This document shows, one piece after another, positions 1 to 17,472 of a stretch of DNA of 64,000 bases. Where the stretch lies: contig VZSF01003599.1 in the NCBI GenBank assembly GCA_013398295.1, forward strand, positions 162,469-226,468, written 5' to 3'. The DNA is from Chionis minor (Eukaryota > Chordata > Aves > Charadriiformes > Chionididae). The notes below the pieces were generated by a model that was given only the letters and a program-made list of their open reading frames with translations, made no database searches and was not told the DNA's origin. Every line of letters begins with the position of its first letter. The stretch's first letter is position 1. The position numbers and the translations under genes are program-made.

Positions 1-4622
<4,622 letters not shown>

Positions 4623-5054
4623 TAAGAGGATTTTTAAAGTGCTGTACGCTAAACAGTCTACAAATAAGCACAAATCAATATCAGGTGTAATTTCTTGGGT
4701 TACATTCGGTGTTTTCCTGAGAGAACTTAAGCATTTCCTCTCCAACTGGGGAAGACTATAAATAGTCTTGAATTATCTCTGTGGATGACAGTTTTTAGAA
4801 CATGGGAATTGATGTTAAAGTATGAGCTATAAATGTTTGTATGATTATTTTTTCTTTTAATTCTATTTGCTTCTAGTCATAATTCTGCCTCTTAAATGAT
4901 GCCTCTCTAAGTCAGTCACGGTAACTGCTGCGATCCATTTTGCCAGACATTTTGCAGGATTGTTTTCTGCTTGCTGAAGCTTCCTCTCTTTTTATCAACT
5001 TTCTTATCATCTTTCCGAAGTACATGAGATACATATGTGGTGAGGAACTGTTTT

Positions 5055-5195
5055 GTTGCATTGTACAGAGGGGAGCTGAGAAAATGAGACGTGCCTCAGC
5101 TTGCGTAGGAAGTCTTTGGCAGAGCCAGGATTTGGATCCAAACTTTGCAAGTCGTCTTCGCTTTTTCTGTAAGACAGCCCATCCTGCTTCCTCAA
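5055..5195 (-). repeat. MIR-like ancient SINE, antisense
   Basis: Read on the - strand this resembles the MIR/CORE-SINE body. On the + strand it shows 'tggcagagccaggatttgga' at 5117-5136, the reverse complement of the region just after the tRNA-related head. A 'tgtacagagggga' motif near 5062 matches the reversed 'tctgtaaaatg' tail. The order and spacing fit MIR, with many substitutions, as expected for a very old copy. The boundaries are approximate. Confidence 0.55.
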
Positions 5196-6009
5196 GCTTT
5201 TGACTGCTTGTTGAGTGGCCCATTTTTTTTTTTGTTCTAAGTTTCGAGACTTTCTGGTGACCTTTGCTTGTGAATCTGCCTGTAATAGGAGAATTCAGGC
5301 ATTTCTAACCACCCCGAGGGTTAGTGCTGCATATTTGTTATGTCCTTAGCTGTCAGACTGTGGGTTCAGAGCTGCATAGAGACCGAATTCAGAGAGAAAT
5401 GTGAGCTAGACTGGGGGAATAAAAGGGCCAAAAGGTAATTGGAAAGTGTCATAAACTGTGAGAATGTGAGACGCTTGGGAAAGGAGGAGTCGCAGCCTGC
5501 ACTAGCAAACCTCAAACCGGATTCGTGCCTTACTTCTAACTTTTTGATCCGAGAACGATGGGAGCAGAACATGACAGAAGTACACTTTGGGGACAGATGT
5601 TGAGAAAACAGACAACAAAACTTATGCAGCACTTTCAAATCACTGAACGTTTGTGAGATAGCACATGCATATTAATAAACTTACAGATTGCTGTGTGAAT
5701 CAGGATAAGTGGTTCATAGTGCGGAGCACAGGCAGGGGAAAAGAAATGGTCTGCAATATCCCAAGCACTTCTGTCTACTCTAGATGGGGGCAGGTGGGGG
5801 GACCTGTGAGAAATATCGTCGGGTTTAACCAGACTTTAAAAGGTTTGGGTCAGGAAGGGTCTTCCTATAAACCCAACTTATTCTGGCCTTTACCTGGCTT
5901 TACTGGGTTTTCTTCTTTAAATATGGTTTTGGCCAGCATCCACTGTCAGTAGCTGGACCAACTTCATGGAGCAGTCAGGTTTCAGCTGTTGTGTATTGAT
6001 CCTCAGTGC
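5196..6009. other. Intronic sequence, nothing recognised
   Basis: This non-coding stretch lies between two MIR-like relics. It has short chance open frames on both strands and no recognisable repeat or motif. Confidence 0.5.
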
Positions 6010-6105
6010 TGTAGTAGAGAGATGATGGAACTTGCCTAAAGCTCTCCAAGGATTTAACATCAGCTCTGAATTCTCAGTTTTTTGTTCCCTCTGCCATACC
6101 GCAGA
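6010..6105 (-). repeat. Possible MIR-like relic, antisense
   Basis: The order of 'gatggaacttgcctaaag', a shortened 'ctctgaattctcag' and 'ccctctgccata' recalls an antisense MIR (acttgcccaaggtcacac followed by the tRNA-related head). It is much more diverged than the copy at 5055-5195 and could be chance. Confidence 0.3.
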
Positions 6106-9100
6106 TAAAATTCCCTAGGTATTAGAGGCAACCTAAGATAAGGATCTTTTCTTTCTGTTGGAATTTCTAAAAAAACATTTACCTTCTAACAAAAGGGGCG
6201 AGGGTAGAGTTTTGCTATTTCTACTGGCCATTAAAGCACCAAAAACTCCTTGCCAGAGGTAGTTTTGAAATTATGTCTTTCAAAAGCAAATCAATTTCTG
6301 GAAGCGCTGAGCGCGTTAACTGACCTGGGGTTTCAAGGAAGCAGAAAATGCGGGAGTCAGGAGCCTTCAAACTGGGGAGCCCCAGGATAAGCCACCAGAG
6401 CCTGGCTACTGCCGAGACCCTCATCTCCTCCCACGGGCTCCCATGACTTTCATGTCTCCAGCCGTCAGGCAGGAGTCACTTTGCGGTGCTCTCCTGGCAC
6501 GTGGAGCGTGCATCTTGGTGCTCCCGAGCTGCTGGGAAGGCGGTCAGGTTTCCATGGGGATTTCCTTCTTTGAAAAGTGTGCAGAATCGGTTCATCTCCA
6601 GGAGATGTTTCTGTTACAATAAATCAGCATGTTTTACATGCCCAGAAATATTTCCTTGGAAAATTCACTATCGGCTCTATGCAGTCTAGCCTGTCTGGTC
6701 TTTTATTTGGCTTTGCTTGCATTGTGCTTTTCATCAGAGAAACTGCAACTATTTTTATTTAACCTTCAGTTGAATGCTGAAAGTAAGAGACAAAATGCAA
6801 TTCTGCTGATGGTTCAGCCATCCTCCAGGATGGAGAGCATCAGCAACTGTTGCTATGATTATTTCGAATGACATATGTGGGGCCCATGGAGAGATTATTC
6901 AGCTGAAGTTTACACAGTAGGCAGGGAATTATGCCGAGGGAAATACAATCACTATAGCGCCTGCATCTAATTTATGCAGTTTCCCTCACAGGCTTTCCCT
7001 GTTTCTCAGCTCAATGCTAATGTCCATAAAAACCCAGAGGGTTTTTATATACGTAGAATTTCTGTGTGTTATAGACAGAGAAAAATACATTGAAGTGAAT
7101 GTTTGCCTTGGGAAATATATTTTTGCCTAATATAACTGATTGTTTTTAATCATATCTGTTATAAGTGTAGTGGGGTGAATTGCAGTCTGGCTCATATGAG
7201 ACAATAGATCAAAATCAAGTCATTCTCAACACAGCGTTTGATGCCGACCTCGAGCTGTGACAGTATGCAAAAGCACAGAAATGCTCAATTTTATGCACCT
7301 CTACTATTTCACGCTGTGTTGCGTAGTATTTTATTTTATGTTGGATTTTGTTCTAGCAAAACTTCAGCTCTCATACAAGGGCAGGTTATTCCTCGGTTTG
7401 GTAAAATTTGGGATTCTTAAACAAGCTTGGAAACCGAAAAGCAATTGGAAACAGTTTCTTGATTCAGCAGTGTGCTGTGTTGAAAGCTACTCCCTTGTTA
7501 AACCACTGTCCTTCCAGTAATGTCACTTCCAGGGCGATACTGCAGGTTGCATGTGAAGCTCCAGTTATCACTTCCAGTCCCTTTCAATCAGTCCAAACTG
7601 GTTTTGCTCTGCTTCAGCTAAGTCTTGGTTGTTTGTTTGCATTCGATAACTGGAATTTAAGATTGAGTGCGAGCTCTAGTTGTGCTGTGATCCAGGGGAT
7701 TTGTTTCTTTTCATACCCCAATCCAGCCGGCATGGCTTGGTGTGACTGAAGGATCCAGATAAGTTAAGGGGCAGAATTTGGAGGCTAAGTGTGCGTTCAG
7801 TGCCTTTGCTGTGCCTGACAGCCATGTCGCTGGCTTTGTTGCTGGATGATCTATATATGCGTGCAATGAAATTCTTATGACACTGAAGATTAATTTGTGG
7901 CCTTGCCAGTCTGGTCTGTATTGTAAAATTTACCATCTGTGAACATAAATTTTGCTCATTATGTTAGGTGAGTTGCCACTAAAGATAGCCATTTCACCTG
8001 TCTTTATGGTTAAACTATGTTGCCATGATTAAACTTTTTTATGGGGTACCTAGTTTTAAAAAAAAAAAGGAAAATGAAGCCCAGCTTTGAGATTCCAGCA
8101 AGACTAATACATGCATCAGTGTCATAAATTTTCAGACACTTTTTGTGTTTGGTGCACAGGAGTATCTGTTACTTTTACTGACAAACTTAGATGAAACATA
8201 GTAAATGAGGAAAGATGGAAATCATGACTAAAGAATGGGTAATATCCGCTGTTTTGCTGCTTACTAAACAGAAGAAGTCTCCTGATATACATGGAGGAGT
8301 TGTAAAAGAGGCAGGAGAAAACAATTCTTGCTTAACTGGAAGGACGAAAATCTCATCGAGTAGCACTGGGAATAGCTTGCATTTCTTTTGTGGTGTATGT
8401 TATTATTTAACTCTATCTTGAGACTCAAAGAGTGTATTTAAAAGAAAAATGGGAGTCATTTTATACAGCAGGAAAATGTTTAATGGAATAAATGGACAAT
8501 TGCCCCTTGGTTATAGGAAAGAAACCAGGACACTCTTTATAAATAAACGACAGAGTTTTGTCCCGTTTTCCAAGTCTCCCCATTTAAACCGTGAGCGAGG
8601 ATGTGCTTGTAATGAAGGCTGAGGACTAATAGCAATTTGTCGAGTCACAGACAAAAAGTGGGTTTGTCGGCATTCGTTACACGTCCCTAACACGAACGAC
8701 CCATCCTTCTTTTATCCCGATCAGAATAGAAACGGAGATTGGAGGTATTCCAGGAATAATAGTAAAGGGCTGAAACCAGGTAATGAATCCCATGCTAGAG
8801 AAATGAAAGTGGCTGCGGTTGGGATGCGGTCCTCTGTCTGGAGGGGAATGGTGGGACTGTGCACAGAAACCTCGCTGTCGTTCGGTGCCTAGGCAACCTC
8901 AGGGAAAAGGATTATCCGCTTCTCCCTGCCATGCTCCACATATTGCAGGGCAAAGATTACTTTTTGATTTTTGGATGAACCAGTACAAGGTGTAATACAC
9001 GCCAGTTGGCTTTTACTGATTATTCTCACTAGGAAAAATGATATTAAGGATTTATATTAATAAACATATATCCATATGGAGGAGGTTATGTCTCCTGCTA

Positions 9101-12100
9101 AGGAATAAAAATTGCACAGGCCATTAAAACTGACTTACAAGGCTTCTGCGTTAATAATGAAAGATCTGTAGAAGTCTGAGCAGTCGTCGAGAAGGCCAGA
9201 AAAAGATCATTAAGAGGATGTCTCCTGCCAATAGCTGCCAAGAGCAAACAAGGGAAAGAAAACAGAAGGTTTTAGATCTGGAAATGCATAGAAAATGAGA
9301 GAATACAGACTGTGGGGAATGCAGCCTGGCTGTGTGTGAGGAGGAGGCTCCACACGGCCTTCATCACTTGTAACCAAGCTAGTATGAATGGGGAAGCAGG
9401 GCAGGATTATTACTGGCTAGAGAAATAAATGATTAACTGAGGCATCATTTTAGGATGAAAATTCAGCAGAAGTGAAAGTGTTGAGGAAGGGAAAAAATAT
9501 ACTTCTGAAATTAATCAGAAATTCTAGTTCAGATTTAGAAATAATTACAGAATTAAACCATTACTGGCGACTTGGGAATATTTATTTTTTGCCTAAAGAT
9601 TTTAATAAACCCAGGATGAATGTTTAAATTCGTTATTTCTGTCTTTTCTCTGAATGTACGTTGAACTAAATATAAAATATGAAACAGTAATACGTAACAT
9701 TAATAAAAAATATCAAGCATTGCAAAGTCTGGAAATACCAGAGATGTCTTTGCAACCTTAAGTCAGTCCCCATGTATATATGCATGATAATGTATTCCTC
9801 AAAGACAAATCCACACTATTTTTTTTTCCAGATCTCTTGCTTCATTCGATGCATACATTGTCTTCCTCCCGCTGTTTTCTTTTCTTTTTGTCACTGAACA
9901 GGAAAGGGAGTAACATCCTTTCAGGACACTCCTGTGAAGCCCGGGGGAGCTGTCACCACAATTTTTTTTAGCTTGGATAAACCATTTCGATACATTCTCT
10001 TTCAGGAAGGGTCGAACCATTCTTTTCTTTTTCTTACTTCTATTTGAGACAGGCGCGTGGCCCAGAAAAAGTGGCTTCAGCTGATGAAAGCCTGGCATGG
10101 CAGTATGGAGTTACAAATTTCACAAGGATGTTGTATGAAGTAGTTAGACCTGAATCTGTGTTGACTGAAGTGAAAAAGGCATCCTCCTGTACCTCCAGGT
10201 ACCTGCAGGCAGTGCGTGGCTGTGCTGCACCCACGTGCGCGAGCCAGCCTGCCCTGGAAGTAGTTGCACCATGCTGCCAGGTTTTCTCTCCTTTTCATGT
10301 GCTTTAAGATAACCTTCTCTGCCCTAGCCACACTGGAAAGGGAGAAGAAAAGAAATCACGCCCTCATACAGCCTTGAAAACAGTTTAAAATGACAAAAAA
10401 AATAGCTCCTTCCCAGGGCTCGAGCAGTCCTAAAAGCTTAAAAACCGATGGATATCCAACAGTAAATAAATGACCCAGTGAATCCTGGAAGACCTCACAA
10501 GACTACAGTCAATAAAGCTTTTTAATGGAATTTTAGATAAAGGTCAACTATCTGCTACAATAATCAGCCGTCCGCGATCACTCTTCATAGGAATAAACCA
10601 GGCAGAGCAGCAGCCCCATGCGACAGCGAGAAGCTCTTGTTAGTTGTTGGATATTGGCTTTGAAGCGCTTCCAAACGGGATCGCAGCGTCGTGGTGATAA
10701 AACACTCTTTTTTATTGAGACATTTTCTGACGATGAATTCTGTTGCCCTGCAAAAGGGGTCCCGAATGTGCTGCTTTGTCCAGAAACGCAGCTGCTCGTT
10801 ACTGCGGCGTCATTAAGGTGTTGTTCAGGTAAAGGAGGACGAGACAGTGATGAAAGGTTGTGGTGCTGAGTTTGGGTGACTGCGGCAAGTGTCCCCGCTG
10901 GCTGCCCCTTCCCTCACCCTCGGCAGCACTTCTCCCCCAGGAGCCCGCAATGTTTCGTAAGAGTTGGAGGGGAAGGGCTGACCAAAATGCAGAATTAGAT
11001 TAATGTAAAATATTTGGCCTTCTTGTGTATTTCACCGGAGTGTTTTTCACTGAGAAAGGAAATAGTTTGACTGCTAGTTATTTTTAATTTTGACAGTTTG
11101 GGAATATTTCGCATTTATGGTGGGGGGACACTGAGTACAGCTGGAATGAAAAAAGGACCCACTTTCCATTGGAAAAGATGTTTCATTTGCCTTGAAACCC
11201 CACTTTTTCTTCTGTTTGTGTCCTGCCAGCAGCGCAGCTATCTCATTCATCTGCCCATCTGTATCTATGAGCGCTAAGGGATGTGGCAACATTATGTAAA
11301 TTAATTTGCTGTATCTCATATTCAGAACCATAAAGTGGAAAAGAATAGAGTTAGTGATGTTGACTTGAAGTCAGTTGGTGTGTGAGAAGGCATCTCGTCT
11401 CTGCAGCACTGAACTACAAGTGGGTAAGCAGCGCTCTGTGTAACTGGTGGCAGTGCATCTTGTTTGACACATCAGATCGTTTTGCACGTGTGTGACAAAT
11501 AAGGTTTATAACAGGAGCCCCGACAACCTCTTGTCTGCCAGCGTGTTAGCAGACACTGCTATACTCTGCAAACGGAGATGATGTGAAAAGCGTTTCCCAT
11601 GGTTTTGGAAGGTGCCAATACGCCATGTGACTTGACACAAACTCAGCCTTGTTGACGGTAATGGAAAGAGATTTTACATTTTTAAATGGTTCGGGTTCTA
11701 CAAGCTTGTTTCTAGGCTGATCCCCATCTCCGAAAGCTTTGACATGACAGCTCCTGCTAATTAACTCCAGGCAGCTCCTGCAGAACTCAGTGCTTGCTTC
11801 GGGGCCGGGTGCGGATCTGCACAGCACTGTCAGCAGACGTGGCACGGTCGTGCTGGAAGCAGGGTACGAGCCGTGGTTAAAATGCTTGTGGTGCAGAGAG
11901 TGCCTGGGAAGGAGGCACATGGATTTTGGAGGAGACCACCACTAAAAGGAGACACCCATGGTTTGTTGCATCTGCTCAGACTCCCTCTATGCAATGTGAA
12001 GGTGTGCTGGGTGGTGATCGCTCATGGATGAGGAGCTGTGTCTAAGGGGCTGCCGAAGGTTCAGCCTCCCCGGTCTGCACAGGGCATCACCACCGTCCTC

Positions 12101-15100
12101 CTCCAAATCCTGCTTTTGCTGGGGGCTATCCTGTCTGCAGTTATTGCTTTGCAGGAAGGGACAGATGATTTACCCCTGCGGTGATGAACATGGGTGTAGA
12201 TATGCAATGGGAAGGGAAAGGCACCGAAGATGGAATAGAAGTTGAGTTTTGCCTGTGAGCACCTGGCTGAGTTCAGTTACCTCTGTTAATGAACACAAAG
12301 TTGCCTTCAGGTGACAAAAATGCTTACACAGTGTCACAAAGGGTAACTTAAGGAAGACAGCTGCAAGATAAACATTTTCTTTGTCCATTTTTTTTTTTAC
12401 CTTGTACTCAGGTTGGGAACACAGGTCAGAAAAGGTTCCTGTCTTCAAGTGATCATTTCAAGTCTGGGGACACACTGTGGCTTTTTGTGAACTGTGTGTC
12501 CTAGTGAGCGAATCCTTGGCGGGGAGCTTGGGGGGAGGTCTTTGTTTTGGACAATATGCTGAGTGGTCCCTGCTTTGTGCTGCCAGACAATGATGGCATT
12601 GATCAGCTTCTTGTACGGCTCTTCATTAGCTGGCAGTGCAGTAAATCATGGTCTTGTTTAAACAAGTCAGACACAACAGTGATTCGGTCCTTGATGCAGT
12701 TAATTCTAGTGTGTAATGAATAGTATTAAAAGAAAAGTATAAAAATGTGTCTACTTGGAAATTTACTTTTTTCCTGAGATAAACGTTTTGGGCTATGTAT
12801 TGCTGTCATTTTATCCTCGTAAAAAACAGATTACTATCCCATGAAGCTGATGAAGTATTGCTTTGAGCGAGCACATTGATCTCAATTTCTTCGTATTCCT
12901 GCTGATGCAACAGAGAGTTGCTTTTGTCCTTGTGTCTACCCATAAGTTTTTGCACAGTCTGATACAAGAATAGCTGACAGCTTTGTGGAGGGAGGACTTT
13001 CAGAAAGAGCAGGAATATTGCAAGAAGATTGTCAACGTATTTTCTTGTGTTGGGTTCTTCTCCTGCCCCCGTGCAATTTATGTCAATAAAGGACTTGTAA
13101 GAAAATCTGATTTTGGACAAAGCGGAGCAGGGACCTGTGTTTTGTGGGAGTTATTTAATGCTTCACATAGCTGCCATGTGTGCCTCGGATGCTGTGCTTG
13201 GCCAGGGTATGAAAGAAATAATATTAACAAAGTTATTGGATCCCAGATGAATCAAAAGAGCTGCAGGAGAAGAAAACAGTGACAAATGAGTCTGCCATCC
13301 CGAGGCACAGCAAGTGGTGCTTACAGTTAAAGCTATTTCACTTCTTGCAACGTTTGGCCGCGAGCCCTCCAACGCTGCGTGGGCAGGGGGGAGCGGGGCA
13401 GCAGGAGGAAGGTGATGCTTCATGCTGGCAGCGCTGCAGAAGGCCCCCCTCAGCAGGGGGGCCAGTCTTGCTTTGCATGGGGGTAAGGCAGCGGTGGCTC
13501 TTCTGGAGAGCTTCCCAGAGTCCAGGGAGCTGCTTCTGCGTGGTGGGGTTCATCTCTCATCTCCCCCCAGCTTCCAGGCTGCCGTTTAAAAGCCTCCTGC
13601 GCTGAGCAGTGCTGGGTGTCAGTGCCCTGGGTGGAGCAGTGCTTCACCCTGTATTGGGAGGTATATACAACTACGTAAGAGGAAAACGTTTCTAAAATAT
13701 ATTCTCCTTCGGATCCCTGCAGAGCCGCTGTGGATATTCCCAGCAGAGGAGGAATTGGTCAGAGCAGCAGTATTCCCAGGGGTATCCCAATGAGGAGGGT
13801 GCTGTTGGGAAGGCCGTATTCAAGCAGCCCCATGCTTGTTGGGCAGATTTTTCACCCGTATCACTCTGAGCCATCAGATGTGGCTCCAGCAGGTCTCCCT
13901 CTGCTCCTGCCTTGCTTTTGTTCCTTACTAGGACCAACATATACCTTCTACTCCCCACTACATCCTTTTTAAAATTTTCCTGCCAAGGGAACTTTCTCGG
14001 TTGCTTTTTCTCTCACTGTGTGGCCCAAGCTTTTATGGTATTAATGAAGCAGTCCTCAAATGCATGTTCACTGAATGCCCATCTCTAATTGTGCTGGTCC
14101 TAGAAGACAGCAAGTGGGAAAGGAAGAGAAGTAGAAGTGTGGGATAGACGGTGCCTTGTTCATGGGCTTTCTAAGCATCTGCTCAAGTTAATGAGGGTCC
14201 GGGCAAGAAATGTGCCAAGCGGCCACAGGAAACACACGTATGAGCGCTTTGATGCAGAACCCTGTTGAAAGATGGTGATAAAATGCACTAAGGGATGTCT
14301 GGGGACAGTCTGAAAAGTTTGCCTCATCCTGGGAGGTGGCCGAGGGTGAGGGAGAAGCGGTAGCAGACTGTGAGAATCTGGACCAGGATCCAAATGCATT
14401 GTGAGTTTTGGGTTGTTTCGGATCTGGGAGTTTGGCTGTGGCCCATCTCTAATTTAATTTGCCTGGCCAGAGTCTTCTCTCTCTTACACAGAAAAGAGGG
14501 GTGATTTAATTGAGTTCTGTCGAGTTGCTTAGGATTTGCGCCAATAAAACTATTTGAATTTTGTTGTACGCAAGGCACGTGTGTGTGCCAGTGTTCTGGC
14601 TTCGTATTTCTGATAATTACTGGGAAATTTGTTAGGGGCAGTAGTAACCCTGGGTGCGTGGGTGGGTAGGACACAGATGGATAGGGAACGGTCATGTTTT
14701 GGGTACTGTTTTTAATGACACACAGTAACACTAGTAGTACAGTCTTAATTATGGTATTTCCCGCTGTTGTGTCCATAATGTGGCATAAGTACCTATACTT
14801 TTCAGCTAAGATGACTTTTGATTCAGTTGCCAAAGCTAATAACCCTTTAAAAAAAATTTAAACCTTTTCAGAAGTATTTCGCTGATACTCTTGGGACCAG
14901 TAGTCCTTTATTTGCTATGGAGTAGATACAGAATGAATAGCGGTACTGTGGACTCCCTCAAACAGCGACCTTATGTGAGACGTAGTGATTACAGCAATTA
15001 AATCCTCTTTGCCACGGCATCCAGGGCTTTATTTCAAACTGAAGTTAGGTTTTTTCCCCCAGATGAATCTCTTCTGCATGCATTATTCATTTTTCTTTGG

Positions 15101-16600
15101 AACATTTAGCCTGTACGAGTTGCATGAGCTCAAATTTAGTATTATTATTTATTAATTATTGCATTGAGGTAACGTCTAGGACAGCCTGCCTCAAGGGGTC
15201 AGAGAGCACAGAGTTCCCCCGTGCAGCCAGAAGCAGAACAAGGCCATAACCCTTGTCTTGGGGTGGTGCTTGAGGATGTAACAGCATTTCTAGAACAACT
15301 TGGGAAGAGTTTGCATTTACTTTTTTGCTTGACTCCGTAACCCACGCCAAGGAAGTCTGGGGCATTTCGGTTCAGTGGATGCTTAGGCCATACTCTTAAA
15401 CCATACTGTTGACCATACTCTTAAACTTTCTTCTTTAAGTACTTGAAATAAAGTAGGTTATATCAGCTCAGGCTTTCTAAGTCCAGCAAGGTTTGGGTGA
15501 CTTGAACACTGACCTTCTTGTCGTGGTGGCTCTTGCTTGGAGAGGGGAAGGTCAGTGATCAGAAATTAAGTTAAGATGGAATGTTTCCATCAAGAATTTT
15601 GGAAATTCTAGCTTAGGGTGGCTTTAACATTTTTTGTTTGGAAAAAAAAAAAAAGGAAAAGAAGCGCCTATAACCCTTGTCTATATAACATGCTACATCC
15701 TCATTTTAAGATTAAGTGAGTTCATTGTCTGATTCTGGGATTATATAAATAGCATCTTGATTGACAAGAAAACTAAAATGATTCTGTTTAAATCTGTGCT
15801 GCTCTCCTAAGAAATCTACATTCATTATTCCTGGGATGACTGAAAGATTTACAATAGTTTATAATCTGGTATCTTTTCATTCTTCTTCTTGGTATTATTA
15901 ATCACCTTGTCATAAAACGTCAGGAGAACTTTGTTCAGCTTGCATGATTTGGGCTGAGAAAGCCATACTTTAATATTAATGTTTCCTAGGAAATTGGGTA
16001 GATATCTTTGCATTATGGGAACCATAAAATGGATGAATTATGTACTTTGACTAGACATTAGATGCTTACAGGGTGTTGAAGTTGAAGAATGGTTGAAAGA
16101 AACCTGCAGCTGGACCAACTTGGAAAGAAGAATGACCATGAAGAGCAGATCTGGTTCAGGTCAATGTTCAGTTGTAGATGTCTGAAATCATGAGTACCCG
16201 GGAGGCTGGTGTTTGTGCTTGATCCTTCTCTGTGTTAGTGCACAGGCAGCTGCCCTGGTGTGGCCGTGTCGATGGTGGTGTCTTGTTGGTGACACGAAAC
16301 CCAGGTCCCAATTATTTGATCATTTAAAGATTCCAGGTTGCATTTCACAAGCCCAGAGGCAGTCAACCGGGATGCTGGCTGGGTTTCAGCTTCAGTAATT
16401 ACAACTTACCAGTGCAGATTCTCTCTGCTTCTTAAATCACATTCGCTATTTTTCACTTCCTTTGCTAAACTGCCATGTCCCCCATGCTGTTGTTGATGTT
16501 AATAGTTCTAATGCTTAGCCTATTTATGTAATGTTATTTTATCTGTAATGTCTCACGGTGTTTTTACAAGAAACGTCTGTCATTGCTTTCATTTTACAAA
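6106..16600. other. Intronic sequence without recognisable genes
   Basis: About 10.5 kb of mostly AT-rich DNA. The longest open frame outside the exons, 169 codons on the - strand at 14324-14833, lies here but looks like no known protein and has low-complexity composition. A near-exact 15-base direct repeat (ccatactcttaaac type) occurs at about 15387-15401 and 15413-15427. An A run sits near 15641-15654. No CR1, LTR or RNA gene was seen. Confidence 0.5.
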
Positions 16601-16679
16601 TAACTCTTTTTATTCCTCACGTTCCAGCGAAACACCTCAAATAGGAGACGTTTTCCAAAAGGATGGAAGGCAATGCCCC

Positions 16680-17300
16680 TTCTATCCCCATACTGTTCTT
16701 TTTGAATGAGGACTGTGGGGCCGAGGGGATGTTCCTGCCCTTTCTTTTAGCTCTCTGACCAGGGCAATGTATTTGGGATGGCGAAAAGAGTACCCAACGC
16801 AGGGGGGGTGAGTTTGGGGGGCGGGGAGGTGTTGTCCTGTGCATGCATCCTGTGCTACCCCAAAACAGTGATGCCCACCCCACCTTGCCTGGGACTCTGC
16901 CCCTCCGGCTGTCCCTCAGGGACCAGGGCTTCTCCCAGCCCTCCTTCTCCATCCCCGGCCTCGCACAGGGGGGATTCGGGATGGCTGCACGGGCTCGGAT
17001 CTGTAAGCAGGCCAGGAGAGGGCAGAGTGGACTTGTGTCTGGCTTCTGTCTGAAGCAGAAAACCCAGGCAAAAGTCAACAGCAGGTCGGGAGGGAAATAA
17101 TTTTGAGCAAGGATGTGGCTTGGTGCTGGCGCAGGTGCCCTGGCAGGGATGGCATCACTTCCCTGGCTGTGACGCCCTGAGCGGACTTAAAAATGCCTCT
17201 ATGGGGGCAAATTTAGCAACTTGTTCACGCGGTGGTGCGACCCCTCTGCAGAGGGCCAGAGACCCAGCAGCCCCCAGGGCTCCCCCAGGGATTATTTCTT
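16680..17300. other. GC-rich intronic block
   Basis: This block is clearly richer in G and C than its surroundings and has overlapping open frames on both strands, as expected from fewer stop codons. It carries a G-quadruplex motif at 16802-16829. CpG dinucleotides are scattered rather than dense, so it is a weak candidate for a CpG island. No protein similarity was recognised in any frame. Confidence 0.45.
16802..16829 (+). other. G-quadruplex motif
   Basis: On the + strand there are G runs of seven (16802-16808), six (16816-16821), four (16823-16826) and two. Splitting the seven-G run satisfies the pattern of four runs of at least three G with loops of 1-7. Because the gene is read on the + strand, the motif would also be present in the nascent RNA. 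Confidence 0.6.
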
Positions 17301-17416
17301 ACTTAAGAGGCGCTGGTCTCTGCTGGGATGTCCTAGGCTGCACCCAGGCAGGAAGGGATGGCTGTGTGCTCATATATGCAATCCTGCTACCCCAAATTGA
17401 AATGTGTGTAACGTGG

Positions 17417-17472
17417 TTTTTTTTTCTTTTTCTTTCCCTCCCCCCTCCCTCTCCCCCCACCCCCCTTTCCTT
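17417..17472 (+). repeat. Long polypyrimidine tract
   Basis: A run of 56 bases contains only C and T apart from one A at 17459. It starts T-rich and becomes C-rich. Such tracts can form triplex DNA, bind polypyrimidine-tract proteins in the transcript, or give C-rich i-motif structures. No suitable exon follows it, so I do not read it as a splice acceptor. Confidence 0.75.

Noticed and set aside
16617..17078. 153-codon frame on the - strand and overlapping + frames
   Set aside because: The block is GC-rich, so stops are rare in all frames. No frame shows protein-like composition.
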